Below, piece by piece: positions 5,946-12,995 of a DNA stretch of 43,993 nucleotides; within the stretch, counting starts at the first letter, position 1; each line of letters begins with the position of its first letter. The DNA is from Deltaproteobacteria bacterium (GTDB lineage: Bacteria; Desulfobacterota; Desulfuromonadia; Desulfuromonadales; BM103). The position numbers were made by a program, and so were the translations under genes. The stretch spans positions 1 through 43,993 of the forward strand of contig JAGXHL010000079.1 of the NCBI GenBank assembly GCA_024636215.1. Reading direction: 5' to 3'. A model generated the notes under the pieces. That model worked only from the letters and a program-made list of their open reading frames with translations. It ran no database searches and was not told where the DNA came from.

Positions 5946-6439
5946 GACTGTCAAGAATTAAACGAATCCGAGCACGAAGGGTTTTGACCTTCGCTTTTGA
6001 CTTGGGCAGATGTAGAAGAACATAACGTGCTCTGACTTGGTTTCAATATCCTGGTTGCAGGAAAAGGTCCTGCACCAAACTCTTATTGAGGCTCTGTCTT
6101 ATGTGAGGTCACCATGCCTCACGGCCTGGAAACTATATTGTGCCCTCATACCGTCCTCTTCAAAACAACAGGGTCGCCTAAGGGGATGCGCCGCAGTTAG
6201 TGGCAGGTTCGGGGGAGGGGCAGAACCTAATCAAGCTCTTTGACATTCTGCGGAGATTTTTAAGGAGCGGGACGGACCGCTAATCCAAACCGGGGTCTGC
6301 CTTGTTTGGGTTGCAGCCGATTATCGCCTTTGTGCTTGGTGCACAGAGAGTTGTTCTCTTTACTTCCAGCGATATGGGGACTGCTTGCATGCGGCTATGG
6401 CGTCCAGTTAGACGTCAGGCTGATCCGCCCCCTCCAACT
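5946..6439 (-). ncRNA. Long noncoding 3' end of the IS; possible seekRNA/bridge-RNA locus
   Basis: About 490 bp between the transposase C-terminus and the left inverted repeat holds no convincing gene, while the upstream end has only about 70 bp. IS1111-type elements are known to encode their guide RNA downstream of the transposase, and IS110 proper upstream. The position therefore fits a guide RNA locus. I did not identify guide loops, and the element is decayed, so this is positional inference only. Confidence 0.3.
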
Positions 6440-7167
6440 CTAGGCTGCCAGAAATTTCTCCTGATCAAAAGCCTCCTTATTCTTCAACATGTAGTAAACG
6501 GCTCGGGCCAGTTTATGCGCCAGGATGGTCAGTGACTTACCTTTGCCATGCTTATTAACCAGCTTCTCCCTATATCTCTGCGCCGGTTCATTGCCCTTGA
6601 GAAATAGCACCGCCGCTTACGAGCGCAACTGTTGGGGAAGGCTTCGACCACACCATCACGTTCAGTCCTTCGGGAAATCCGACCCAGCGGCGGCATGTTG
6701 TACTGGCTGGCAGTGTTCTGGATATGAGTGAATAGTTCGGCCCGTTTGCGCATGAAATGATTGCGTCTACGCATCAGGTCGCGAGTAGCCCGCATCTTTC
6801 GGGGATAGACGTAGGATTCAGGGATCAAGCCACCTTTGAGCAAAGCGGCAATCTTGCTTGAGTCGATCCTGTCATTCTTGGCTTTACCACCATGGATAGC
6901 TTTCATATAGAGAACGTGACCCAAGACAAAGACAATGCCCTCGTCCTCGCAGAGGTCAGCAATCCAGTACCAGGTGAACATACATTCGACGGCCACCACG
7001 AGATCCTCGCGGTAGGGTTCGATCAATTTCAGGAAGGCTTTTTGATCAGTTCTGATGTTGCGATGCACCAGAGTTTCTCCATCGTGGTTGAGGATGCAGA
7101 CGTACATCCATTTGGTGTGCAGGTCGATTCCGCAGTAATGTTTGTGCGTTTTCGTGTAGAATTTCAT
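6440..7167 (-). pseudogene. IS110-family transposase with internal deletion
   Basis: The N-terminal about 175 residues are intact: CGIDLHTKWMYVCILNHDG (DEDD/RuvC-like first Asp), VVAVECMFTWYWIADL, and KNDRIDSSKIAALL, typical of IS110 transposases. After RTERDGVVEAFP the frame changes and reaches an early stop at 6529. The true C-terminus is found in another frame (NKHGKGKSLTILAHKLARA, ending FLAA at 6440). The serine-bearing middle (about 100-150 residues in usual 330-340 residue members) is missing, so the enzyme is dead. Confidence 0.85.
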
Positions 7168-7252
7168 AGGCTTCCTCCGTCGGATAGGGTTCGCGTTCTA
7201 TCCAGCATACCGGGATGGTCTCGGGATACTAGGAGGAGGCCTTTATAAGTAT

Positions 7253-7352
7253 CCAATCGCCGGAAATCGACGCGTGAATCAGGGCTGGTTCGCGTAGACT
7301 GTCTACACGCTGAGAGGTAGCTACTGCGCGTCTCAACTCCAAACCGTTATGC
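7253..7352 (+). other. attC10, right part of an attC split by the IS
   Basis: From 'caatcgccggaaatcgacgcg' to the right box GTTATGC (7346-7352) this matches attC11 and attC13, but it lacks its left AAC box. The missing box GGCTAAC is at 5911-5917, on the other side of the insertion sequence. The split should abolish proper folding and recombination of this site. Confidence 0.8.
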
Positions 7353-7414
7353 AAAAACAGTTTTCACCAACCAGAAAACCCTGGTATGATATATTGTAAT
7401 ACTGGAGGTGCGAT

Positions 7415-7657
7415 ATGAGTACAGAGAAAATAGCAATTACAATAGAAGACACGACACTCACAAGGCTCGACGCCCTTGTTAAAAACCGTGTTTTCCCGAG
7501 CAGAAGCAGACTTATTCAAGAGGCAATACGGGAAAAGCTTGAAAGACTTGATCGTTCTCGCCTCGCCAGAGAGTGCGCTAAACTGGACGAACAATTTGAA
7601 CAATCCATGGCAGAAGAGGGTCTGTCTGAGGAGCTATCTGAATGGCCAGAATATTAA
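7415..7657 (+). CDS. Ribbon-helix-helix antitoxin of a MazF pair
   Basis: An 80-residue antitoxin. Residues 4-45 form a ribbon-helix-helix ([18 protein letters not shown], then [17 protein letters not shown]), followed by an acidic C-terminal tail ([14 protein letters not shown]) that binds MazF. A TGGAGGT ribosome site precedes the ATG. It overlaps the toxin by 16 bp. This RHH-MazF combination is common and is often loosely named MazE or CopG. Confidence 0.86.
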   Translation: MSTEKIAITIEDTTLTRLDALVKNRVFPSRSRLIQEAIREKLERLDRSRLARECAKLDEQFEQSMAEEGLSEELSEWPEY

Positions 7658-7980
7658 GAGGTGAAATCAGGTGGGCAGACCTTAATCCAGTTAAAGGCCA
7701 TGAACAAGGAGGAAGAAGGCCGGTATTAATATTGAGTCAGGATGTCTTTAATCAAAGATCAGGCACGGTGATCGCCATGGCGATCACAAGCCAGCCTCAA
7801 AGAGCTGGCTTCCCTCTTACACTCGAGATCAACTCCGTAAAACTATCCAAACGTTCGTGGGTCAAGATCAGTCAAATCAGAACCTTGAGTACAGAACGCA
7901 TCGGCAGAAAAATAGGCACCATTTCACCAGAAGAACTCAACGATGTCATCGAAGGTTTCAACGAGATAACCGGAGCATAG
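7642..7980 (+). CDS. mazF: MazF family endoribonuclease toxin
   Basis: A 112-residue MazF/PemK toxin with N-terminal [19 protein letters not shown] followed by RRPVLILS (substrate-binding loop and conserved Arg), central VIAMAITSQ and C-terminal [14 protein letters not shown]. MazF toxins cleave single-stranded RNA at short motifs. The length equals the family norm and no lesion is visible. Confidence 0.93.
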   Translation: MARILRGEIRWADLNPVKGHEQGGRRPVLILSQDVFNQRSGTVIAMAITSQPQRAGFPLTLEINSVKLSKRSWVKISQIRTLSTERIGRKIGTISPEELNDVIEGFNEITGA

Positions 7981-7994
7981 GTCCGGTTATCATT

Positions 7995-8100
7995 GCATAA
8001 CCAATCGCCCGAGAGCGACCCGTGAATCAGTGGTGGGTCTCGTATAAATCCTACACGCTGAGAGGAATCTACTGCGCGTCTCAGCTCACAAACGTTATGT
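7995..8100 (+). other. attC11
   Basis: Left box GCATAAC (7995-8001; TGCATAAC) complements its head GTTATGCA at 7346. Right box is GTTATGT (8094-8100). Main family with the 'gagaggaatctactgcgcgtctcagct' right arm. Confidence 0.88.
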
Positions 8101-8115
8101 GCTAAAACCCACAAC

Positions 8116-8157
8116 TTGACATTGAGCGACGTTTGTGTACTCTATGGTGTACACAAA
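8116..8157 (+). promoter_or_regulatory. Promoter and operator of the phd-PIN cassette
   Basis: TTGACA (8116-8121) and TACTCT (8138-8143) are 16 bp apart. A perfect 9-bp inverted repeat TTTGTGTAC (8132-8140) / GTACACAAA (8149-8157) covers the -10 and the start region. This is a strong candidate for antitoxin autorepression; GTAC-containing dyads are typical of Phd/YefM antitoxins. Confidence 0.75.
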
Positions 8158-8168
8158 TGGAGGTCGTT

Positions 8169-8456
8169 ATGAAATTTCTAAGTGTTCGCGATTTAAGAGG
8201 CCAATCCGCAAAGGTCTGGAAAGAACTCCCGGGAGAGCGGGAAATGGTGATTACGAGCAATGGCCGGCCCATTGCCATTCTTGCGGCGATCAACGAATCA
8301 AATCTTGAAGAGGCTCTTTCGGCATTCCGCACGGCACGTGCGGTCGAGGCAACTGCTTATCTCCAACGCCGATCAGTTGAGCAGGGAACAGATCGGATTT
8401 CTCCGGAGGAGATAGACAGCGAGATCAAAGCAGTTCGCGGCAAACGTACGCGATGA
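8169..8456 (+). CDS. Phd/YefM-type antitoxin of a PIN toxin
   Basis: A 95-residue antitoxin starting MKFLSVRDLRGQSAKVWKEL with the Phd core 'EREMVITSNGRPIAILAAI' (about residues 22-41) and a helical C-terminus. The start at 8169 follows GGAGG; the longer frame upstream would translate the operator. It overlaps the PIN toxin by 4 bp. Confidence 0.86.
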   Translation: MKFLSVRDLRGQSAKVWKELPGEREMVITSNGRPIAILAAINESNLEEALSAFRTARAVEATAYLQRRSVEQGTDRISPEEIDSEIKAVRGKRTR

Positions 8457-8878
8457 AAATCGTCCTTGACACAAATGTTCTGGTCGCCGGCCTGCTGTCG
8501 CCTTTTGGCCCTTGCGGGGAAATTGTGCGCATGGTGTCGTCTGGCGAATTGAGACTCGCCCTTGATGCCCGAATCCTGACGGAATACCAGGAGGTACTCG
8601 CTCGACCAAAGTTCAGATTTGATCAGGACAAGGTTGCAGCCATTCTTGATCTCATAGAACATTACGGCAGCATTGTCGCCGCCTCCCCCCTCAAGCAACC
8701 GTTGCCAGACCCCGATGACGAGCCATTTTTGGAAGTCGCCATCGCCGCCTGTGTGGCGTGTCTTATCACGGGTAACCACGTACATTTTCCGGCTGAATTC
8801 TGCCAGGGAGCGACCGTTCTATCTCCGACTTATTTTCTGGCGTTCTACAGGCAGCACTTAACAAATCGCCAGAGCTGA
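8453..8878 (+). CDS. PIN-domain toxin (COG1569-like)
   Basis: A 141-residue PIN-domain ribonuclease. The acidic metal-binding residues are visible in VLDTNVLVAGLLSPFGPCGEI (Asp at residue 6), EYQEVLARPKF, and PDPDDEPFLEVAIA; LITGNHVHFP is the usual C-terminal form in this subfamily. VapC-like toxins cut tRNA or rRNA; the target here is unknown. The last residues LTNRQS are encoded by attC12, the same attC-derived tail as in the BrnA ending at 732. Confidence 0.88.
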   Translation: MKIVLDTNVLVAGLLSPFGPCGEIVRMVSSGELRLALDARILTEYQEVLARPKFRFDQDKVAAILDLIEHYGSIVAASPLKQPLPDPDDEPFLEVAIAACVACLITGNHVHFPAEFCQGATVLSPTYFLAFYRQHLTNRQS

Positions 8879-8961
8879 CGGAATGATACGGTCTTGCTTC
8901 TCGTAAAGCATTCTACAGGCTGCATTGGCGGTGACCGCAACTCAGCTCTAAACCGTTATAC
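8856..8961 (+). other. attC12
   Basis: Left box ACTTAAC (extended GCACTTAAC) complements its head GTTATGTGC at 8094 with one mismatch. Right box is GTTATAC (8955-8961). Main attC family. Confidence 0.86.
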
Positions 8962-8971
8962 GGCAAAACCA

Positions 8972-9000
8972 TTGCCACACATCCCTCTTGGTGGTATCTT
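8972..9000 (+). promoter_or_regulatory. Promoter of the phd-parE cassette
   Basis: TTGCCA (8972-8977) and TATCTT (8995-9000) with a 17-bp spacer. It is homologous to the promoter at 1530-1558. Confidence 0.62.
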
Positions 9001-9026
9001 TGGACGTACAACAGGAGGTACAATCA

Positions 9027-9305
9027 ATGAATAAAACACCTAAAATCATTCCCATCTCAGATCTACGTCAAAATGCAAGTGGCGTTATTAAAAATGTTAC
9101 GGCATCTCACGAACCTTTGTTTATTACCCAACGCGGACGAGCAACTGCGGTTATGGTCAGCATGACTGATTACGAGCATACTCAGCACGAGTTGGAACTC
9201 CTGCGACTGCTTGCTCGAGGCGAGATGGAAATAGAGGCTGGCACAGGCTTTGACCTGGAAAGCGTTCTGGCCGATGCCGACGCCTTTCTGGCAGAACAAC
9301 AATGA
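9027..9305 (+). CDS. Phd/YefM-type antitoxin
   Basis: A 92-residue antitoxin: KIIPISDLRQNASGVIKNV, then 'HEPLFITQRGRATAVMVSMTDYEHTQHEL' and an acidic C-terminal helix (DLESVLADADAFLAEQQ). The AGGAGG site before 9027 sets the start. It is the intact relative of the chimeric antitoxin at 1585. It overlaps the toxin by 4 bp. Confidence 0.88.
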   Translation: MNKTPKIIPISDLRQNASGVIKNVTASHEPLFITQRGRATAVMVSMTDYEHTQHELELLRLLARGEMEIEAGTGFDLESVLADADAFLAEQQ

Positions 9306-9625
9306 AGATTGTTTTTACTCCATCTGCACGCGATCAATTTATGCGTGCACTCGCCTATATTCGCCGAGACAACCCATCAGCCGCAGTTTCTTTTCGCCAA
9401 AAAACAGAGAGTGTACTGCGGAGACTAAAAGATCACCCAGAATCTGGTCGTACCCTTCCTGAATTTCCGGGGAGTCTTTATCGTGAAGTCATTGTTGCCT
9501 CATACCGTTTTTTTTACAGAGTTAAAGGCAATGTCATATGGGTTGTAGCCGCCTGGCATGACGCACAAATTCCTGACCATCCAGAAGAGGCATCGGCTAA
9601 CCACTCGCCCGAAATCGACGCGTGA
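9302..9625 (+). CDS. RelE/ParE family toxin
   Basis: A 107-residue ParE-like toxin: helices SARDQFMRALAYIRRDNPSAA and FRQKTESVLRRLKDHPESG, then 'RTLPEFPGSLYREVIVASYRFFYR' and the final strand VIWVVAAWHDAQIP. ParE-type proteins poison gyrase, others cut mRNA; the 'hpesGR..pe' spacing favours the ParE branch, but this is not decisive. The last twelve or so residues (ANHSPEIDA) are encoded by attC13. Confidence 0.86.
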   Translation: MKIVFTPSARDQFMRALAYIRRDNPSAAVSFRQKTESVLRRLKDHPESGRTLPEFPGSLYREVIVASYRFFYRVKGNVIWVVAAWHDAQIPDHPEEASANHSPEIDA

Positions 9626-9700
9626 AACAGGGCTGGTTTGCGTAGAAATTCTACAGGCCGGAAGGTAGCTACTGCGCGTCTCAGCTCCAAACCGTTATTA
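9595..9700 (+). other. attC13
   Basis: Left box GGCTAAC (9595-9601; TCGGCTAAC). Right box is GTTATTA (9694-9700). The left box does not complement this cassette's head (GTTATAC at 8955). It does complement the head GTTAGCCGA of the chimeric cassette at 1515, suggesting that the head of this cassette was exchanged. Confidence 0.86.
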
Positions 9701-9716
9701 GCCTGCCCCCTTCAAA

Positions 9717-9745
9717 TTGACACCGCAACGATTAAGTGCTATCTT
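9717..9745 (+). promoter_or_regulatory. Promoter of relBE
   Basis: TTGACA (9717-9722) and TATCTT (9740-9745) with a 17-bp spacer, shortly after attC13. The cassette thus carries its own promoter. Confidence 0.68.
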
Positions 9746-9788
9746 ATGACCATTATATGGACCACAATATAGCCCAGAGGTGAAAGTT

Positions 9789-10040
9789 ATGAAAACCGTC
9801 CTTGCAAATTGCTCTGCCAGCATATCCGAGTTGAAAAAGAATCCAAGCGCTCTGATAGAGGAGTCAGAGGGAGAGCCCATAGCTATATTGAATCATAATC
9901 GACCAACGGCTTACCTTATTCCAGCAGCAACGTATGAAGCGATTATGGAAAGGCTGGAGGACTACCAACTTGGTTTGCTTGTAAACGATCGGCAGAATGA
10001 AAAAATTGAAGCAGTAGAAGTTGATATCGATGAGTTATAA
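9789..10040 (+). CDS. relB: RelB-like (Phd-fold) antitoxin
   Basis: An 83-residue antitoxin of the Phd/RelB type found in Vibrio superintegron cassettes: VLANCSASISELKKNPSAL, then 'EGEPIAILNHNRPTAYLIPAATYEAIMERLED' and an acidic tail ending VDIDEL. The ATG at 9789 follows AGAGGTGA. A GTG at 9780 in frame is less likely. It overlaps relE by 11 bp. Confidence 0.86.
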   Translation: MKTVLANCSASISELKKNPSALIEESEGEPIAILNHNRPTAYLIPAATYEAIMERLEDYQLGLLVNDRQNEKIEAVEVDIDEL

Positions 10041-10398
10041 ATACGGCCTGAAATTCCTGCCCACAGCATTAAAAGAGTGGAAAAAACTGGATTCATCTAT
10101 CCAGAGTCAACTTAAGAAAAAGCTTAAAGAACGGCTACAGAATCCTTATGTCTCAGCAAGCAGACTTCACGGTTTTGAGAGCCATTATAAAATCAAGCTT
10201 CGATCCAGTGGATATCGACTGGTTTATGAAATCATTGAACATGAAATCGTCGTACTGGTTATTGCTGTGGGCAAAAGAGATGAGAACTTTGTTTACCGAA
10301 AGGCTTGCAAAAGAAAAGAAGGTTATCCAATCCCAGGAGATCGGACGGGTTGGGCATTGGCATTTGTCTTGTTCCATTGTGGTTTCATAACGGTTTGA
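10030..10398 (+). CDS. relE: RelE toxin with an aberrant C-terminal extension
   Basis: Residues 1-97 align well with E. coli RelE, including LKEWKKL, YKIKLRSSGYRLVYE and VGKR. The catalytic-site residues K52, K54, R61, R81 and Y87 of E. coli correspond to K54, K56, R63, R83 and Y89 here. E. coli RelE has 95 residues; this frame continues for about 25 more (from GYPIPGDRTG) into unrelated sequence and stops at 10398. The extra part reads through what looks like a damaged attC start (ccaatcccaggagatcgga at about 10327) and then the junction with an OmpA fragment. Activity may persist. Confidence 0.85.
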   Translation: MSYKYGLKFLPTALKEWKKLDSSIQSQLKKKLKERLQNPYVSASRLHGFESHYKIKLRSSGYRLVYEIIEHEIVVLVIAVGKRDENFVYRKACKRKEGYPIPGDRTGWALAFVLFHCGFITV

Positions 10399-10865
10399 CG
10401 ACCGGAGCCAGGGATCTGGCCGGGAACGCTCTGGCCAGCGATTATGTCTGGAGCTTTAAAACCGCTCCGGCCCTTAAGTCGGAAACCAAAGTGATCACCA
10501 TCAACAAGTTTGTCATGCTTGAAGAAACTCATTTTGCCTCCAACAAAGCGACCCTGACCCCGGAAGGAAAGGAAATGCTGGCAAAGAATATTCAGATTCT
10601 GAAACAGAACCCCGATCTTAAAGTGCGCATCGCCGGCTATACCTCCGCGGCCGGCACCCCTGAATACAATCAAGCCTTGAGCGAAAGACGGGCCGATACG
10701 GTCATGACCTATCTCCTTCGCGAGGGCGGGATTGCACCTGAGCGTCTCGACACGATCGGCTATGGCGAGAACAGACCGGCCATGTACGAGCCGATCCCGG
10801 CAGATATCCAGTCGACGGAAGCAAAGGCGAACAGAAGGGTGCTTTTCGAAGTCATCGTCAAGTAA
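10392..10865 (+). pseudogene. 5'-truncated outer membrane OmpA-domain gene
   Basis: The frame starts abruptly with LTTGARDLAGNALASDYVWS, the end of a bacterial Ig-like (Big_5) domain. A full OmpA-like peptidoglycan-binding domain follows: FASNKATLTPEGKEMLAKN, then 'RIAGYTSAAGTPEYNQALSERRADTV', 'GYGENRPA' and ANRRVLFEVIVK. The upstream part of a much longer surface protein is missing, and the break is directly at the relE cassette. There is no start codon or ribosome site of its own in the homologous part. Confidence 0.78.
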
Positions 10866-11044
10866 CCGAAACACATATCCGTCAGGGAGGCAGGCAATGA
10901 GGCCGCCTCCCTGGCAGACGGTCCAAAGATCTTCGCCGTAGCTGGCGTCACTTCCCCCCTTCATCATGCATGCGGTTCTCCCGCAATCTCCAGGCAATAT
11001 AAGATCTGGCCATGTGCCGACCGGAAAAACCATCTCAAAACTCC

Positions 11045-11140
11045 GCATGACCAGCTGATATTTGAAACATAGATGGTTTGCGTTAAAATTCAACAGGCTG
11101 AATTCTGCGCGACTGGCTGCTGAGTTGTAAACCGTTCGGC
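11045..11140 (+). other. attC14, degenerate last site of the array
   Basis: GCATGAC (11045-11051) to GTTCGGC (11134-11140). It aligns with attC1 over its length, except for a deletion of about nine bases after the left box and scattered changes ('agctgatatttgaaacatagatggtttgcg', '...aaaccgtt'). Both core boxes are altered, so it is probably inactive. Confidence 0.65.
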
Positions 11141-11154
11141 GACGGAGGGATGAC

Positions 11155-11691
11155 TTGGAATCTATACTTTTCAACGGATGGGATAACCTCCTCCGGATCT
11201 TGACCGTCGGCGTTCTTGTCTACGTCTCGCTCGTCGTCTTTTTGCGCATCTCGGGAAAGCGGACGCTCTCCAAGATGAACGCTTTTGATCTGGTCGTGAC
11301 CGTCGCACTGGGCTCTATTCTGGCCACCGTGCTACTGAGCAAGGACGTCTCCTTCGCCGAAGGGGCACTGGCCCTCGCTCTCCTGATCGGACTCCAGTTC
11401 CTCGTCACATGGTCGAGCGTCCGGGCACCCTGGGTACGGCAATGGGTCACGGGGGAGCCGTTTATCCTGCTGTACCGCGGGGAGTTGGTGCCCGCGACCT
11501 TGCGGCGTGCGCGGGTCACCGAGGACGAGGTGCGAGCGGCGGTCCGGTCGGCCGGACTTGCGTCTCTGAATGATGCAGAAGCCGTTGTCCTGGAGACAGA
11601 CGGTTCGTTAAGCGTAGTCCGCCGAGGAGGTGGGCACGGCCATCCGAGCCTCGATGATGTCAAGGGCCCGCGACCGGGCAGCGAGGCCTAG
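11155..11691 (+). CDS. DUF421 family membrane protein (YetF/YcaP-like)
   Basis: A 178-residue protein with three N-terminal membrane segments (about residues 12-30, 43-60 and 65-85). A cytoplasmic DUF421 domain follows: FLRISGKRTLSKMNAFDLVV, 'GEPFILLYRGELVPATLRRARVTEDEVRAAVR', AVVLETDGSLSVV. Family members sit in the inner membrane; their biochemical role is unknown. TTG start preceded by GGAGGG. The gene is visibly richer in G+C than its neighbours and lies directly after the last attC, suggesting transfer, perhaps as a former cassette. Confidence 0.85.
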   Translation: MESILFNGWDNLLRILTVGVLVYVSLVVFLRISGKRTLSKMNAFDLVVTVALGSILATVLLSKDVSFAEGALALALLIGLQFLVTWSSVRAPWVRQWVTGEPFILLYRGELVPATLRRARVTEDEVRAAVRSAGLASLNDAEAVVLETDGSLSVVRRGGGHGHPSLDDVKGPRPGSEA

Positions 11692-11752
11692 ATTCAAGAT
11701 CGGAGTCCTAGATTCAGGATCAAGGGAAGGATCGCCAAGTGGAGGTTTGCTT

Positions 11753-12784
11753 ATGGCTAGACATGAACCGGAAAGTATAAAAATTGTCGAAGAGAAGACC
11801 AAAACGGGTCAGCTCTGGCCAGATTGGCATCAACAACTGGAAAACTTTCAGTCTTCCGACAACTTAGAAGCCTCCTGGCAACTGCTGAACACCTTAGTTC
11901 CCTATTTCGGTCTATGCTATCTGATGTTCAGATCAGTCCAGCTTGGCTATTCATATCTATGGACCCTGATGCTTGCCATACCTGCAGCCACCTTTCTGGT
12001 TCGGTTATTCATCTTGTTTCACGACTGTGTGCATAATTCTTTCTTCAGATCGAAGAGTGCTAACACGTTTTTCGGTTACCTTCTTGGTGTGCTTGTATTC
12101 ACCTCATTTGAAGACTGGCGTTTCACCCACCTGCGCCACCATGGAACTTACGCCAATCTCGACTCGCGAGGATTCGGCGACATCTGGACCATGACACTCA
12201 AGGAGTACGAGAACTCGTCAATCATGAAAAAATTACGGTATAGATTCTATCGGAACCCCTTTTTTCTGGTTGGCTTTGGGGCAATATTTAATTTTCTATT
12301 CTACAATCGTATTCCTGATTTAAGGGTGAAAAGGAAGGAACGTATGGGCGTCGTTTTGACTAACCTGTTCATTCTTGCCGTTGCTTTAACCGCCGCACAG
12401 ATTATTGGCTGGCGGGCCTACATCCTCATCCAGTTGCCGGTGTTGTGGCTGGCGGGAGGGGTCGGTATCTGGCTTTTTTACGTGCAGCACCAATTTGAAG
12501 GTGGTTACTGGGCGCGCAAAAAAGAGTGGGATCCTCTCCGTGCAGCCATGGAAGGCAGCTCGTTTTATAATCTTCCGGCTGTTTTGCGCTGGTTTTCCGG
12601 TAACATCGGTTTCCATCATGTCCATCATTTGAATCCCATAATTCCCAATTACCATCTTAAGAAGTGCTTCGATTCCGTTCCGCAACTGCATGCTAAAGAA
12701 CCACTTACAATCGAGAAAAGTTTTCGTAGTCATCGCCTGAAATTGTGGGATGAGAATTTGCAGAAAATGGTTGCATTCCCTTGA
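11753..12784 (+). CDS. Membrane fatty acid desaturase
   Basis: A 343-residue membrane di-iron desaturase with the three histidine boxes HDCVH (90-94), HLRHH (126-130) and HHVHH (288-292), plus FYVQHQFEGGYW before the third box, typical of the acyl-lipid delta-12/omega-6 group. Hydrophobic stretches at about 46-66, 69-90, 105-118, 171-185 and 200-245. The enzyme would introduce double bases into membrane acyl chains using O2 and reduced ferredoxin or cytochrome b5-like donors. An oxygen-requiring enzyme is notable if the host is an anaerobe. The ATG at 11753 follows GGAGG. Regiospecificity is inferred. Confidence 0.88.
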   Translation: MARHEPESIKIVEEKTKTGQLWPDWHQQLENFQSSDNLEASWQLLNTLVPYFGLCYLMFRSVQLGYSYLWTLMLAIPAATFLVRLFILFHDCVHNSFFRSKSANTFFGYLLGVLVFTSFEDWRFTHLRHHGTYANLDSRGFGDIWTMTLKEYENSSIMKKLRYRFYRNPFFLVGFGAIFNFLFYNRIPDLRVKRKERMGVVLTNLFILAVALTAAQIIGWRAYILIQLPVLWLAGGVGIWLFYVQHQFEGGYWARKKEWDPLRAAMEGSSFYNLPAVLRWFSGNIGFHHVHHLNPIIPNYHLKKCFDSVPQLHAKEPLTIEKSFRSHRLKLWDENLQKMVAFP

Positions 12785-12995
12785 TATAGCCGCTAATCAC
12801 TGAGATGTCACTGTCTTGCGGGGCCCACCTTTCCCATGAGGCCAAAACCGAACTGCCCTCTTCTTCGAGATACTTGAATTTTGACCTTCGCTGTTGATTG
12901 GCGTATATTTCTGTGATTGACCGTTGCCAGATCAAAAAGCACGGACCAGATAATAAGCGCTGGCCCGATCAAAGAGCACGAGGAGAACAAGTAAA

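Larger units (their letters stand above)
5918..7252 (-). mobile_element. Decayed IS110/IS1111-type insertion sequence inside an attC
   Basis: Subterminal inverted repeats CTTATAAGGCCTCC (5932-5945) and GGAGGCCTTTATAAG (7235-7249) flank a minus-strand IS110-family transposase remnant. Outside the repeats about 14 bp remain on the left and 3 bp on the right, an asymmetry like that of the IS1111 subgroup. The left flank is GGCTAAC, the complement of the head GTTAGCC of the cassette at 5671. The right flank CAATCGCC... continues a main-family attC, so the element sits right after the left core box. IS1111-attC elements are known to target attC. Exact ends are inferred. Confidence 0.72.

Noticed and set aside
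6037..6731. Several short plus-strand frames in the insertion sequence
   Set aside because: They lie in the noncoding end and opposite the transposase remnant, lack ribosome sites and show no protein pattern.
1..11140. Integron integrase gene inside the array region
   Set aside because: No tyrosine recombinase-like frame was found on either strand; if present it lies outside the window.
10323..11174. Long minus-strand reading frame of 283 codons
   Set aside because: It is antisense to the OmpA-domain fragment, whose plus-strand translation has clear homology features. The minus translation is Cys/Arg-rich and shows no family pattern.
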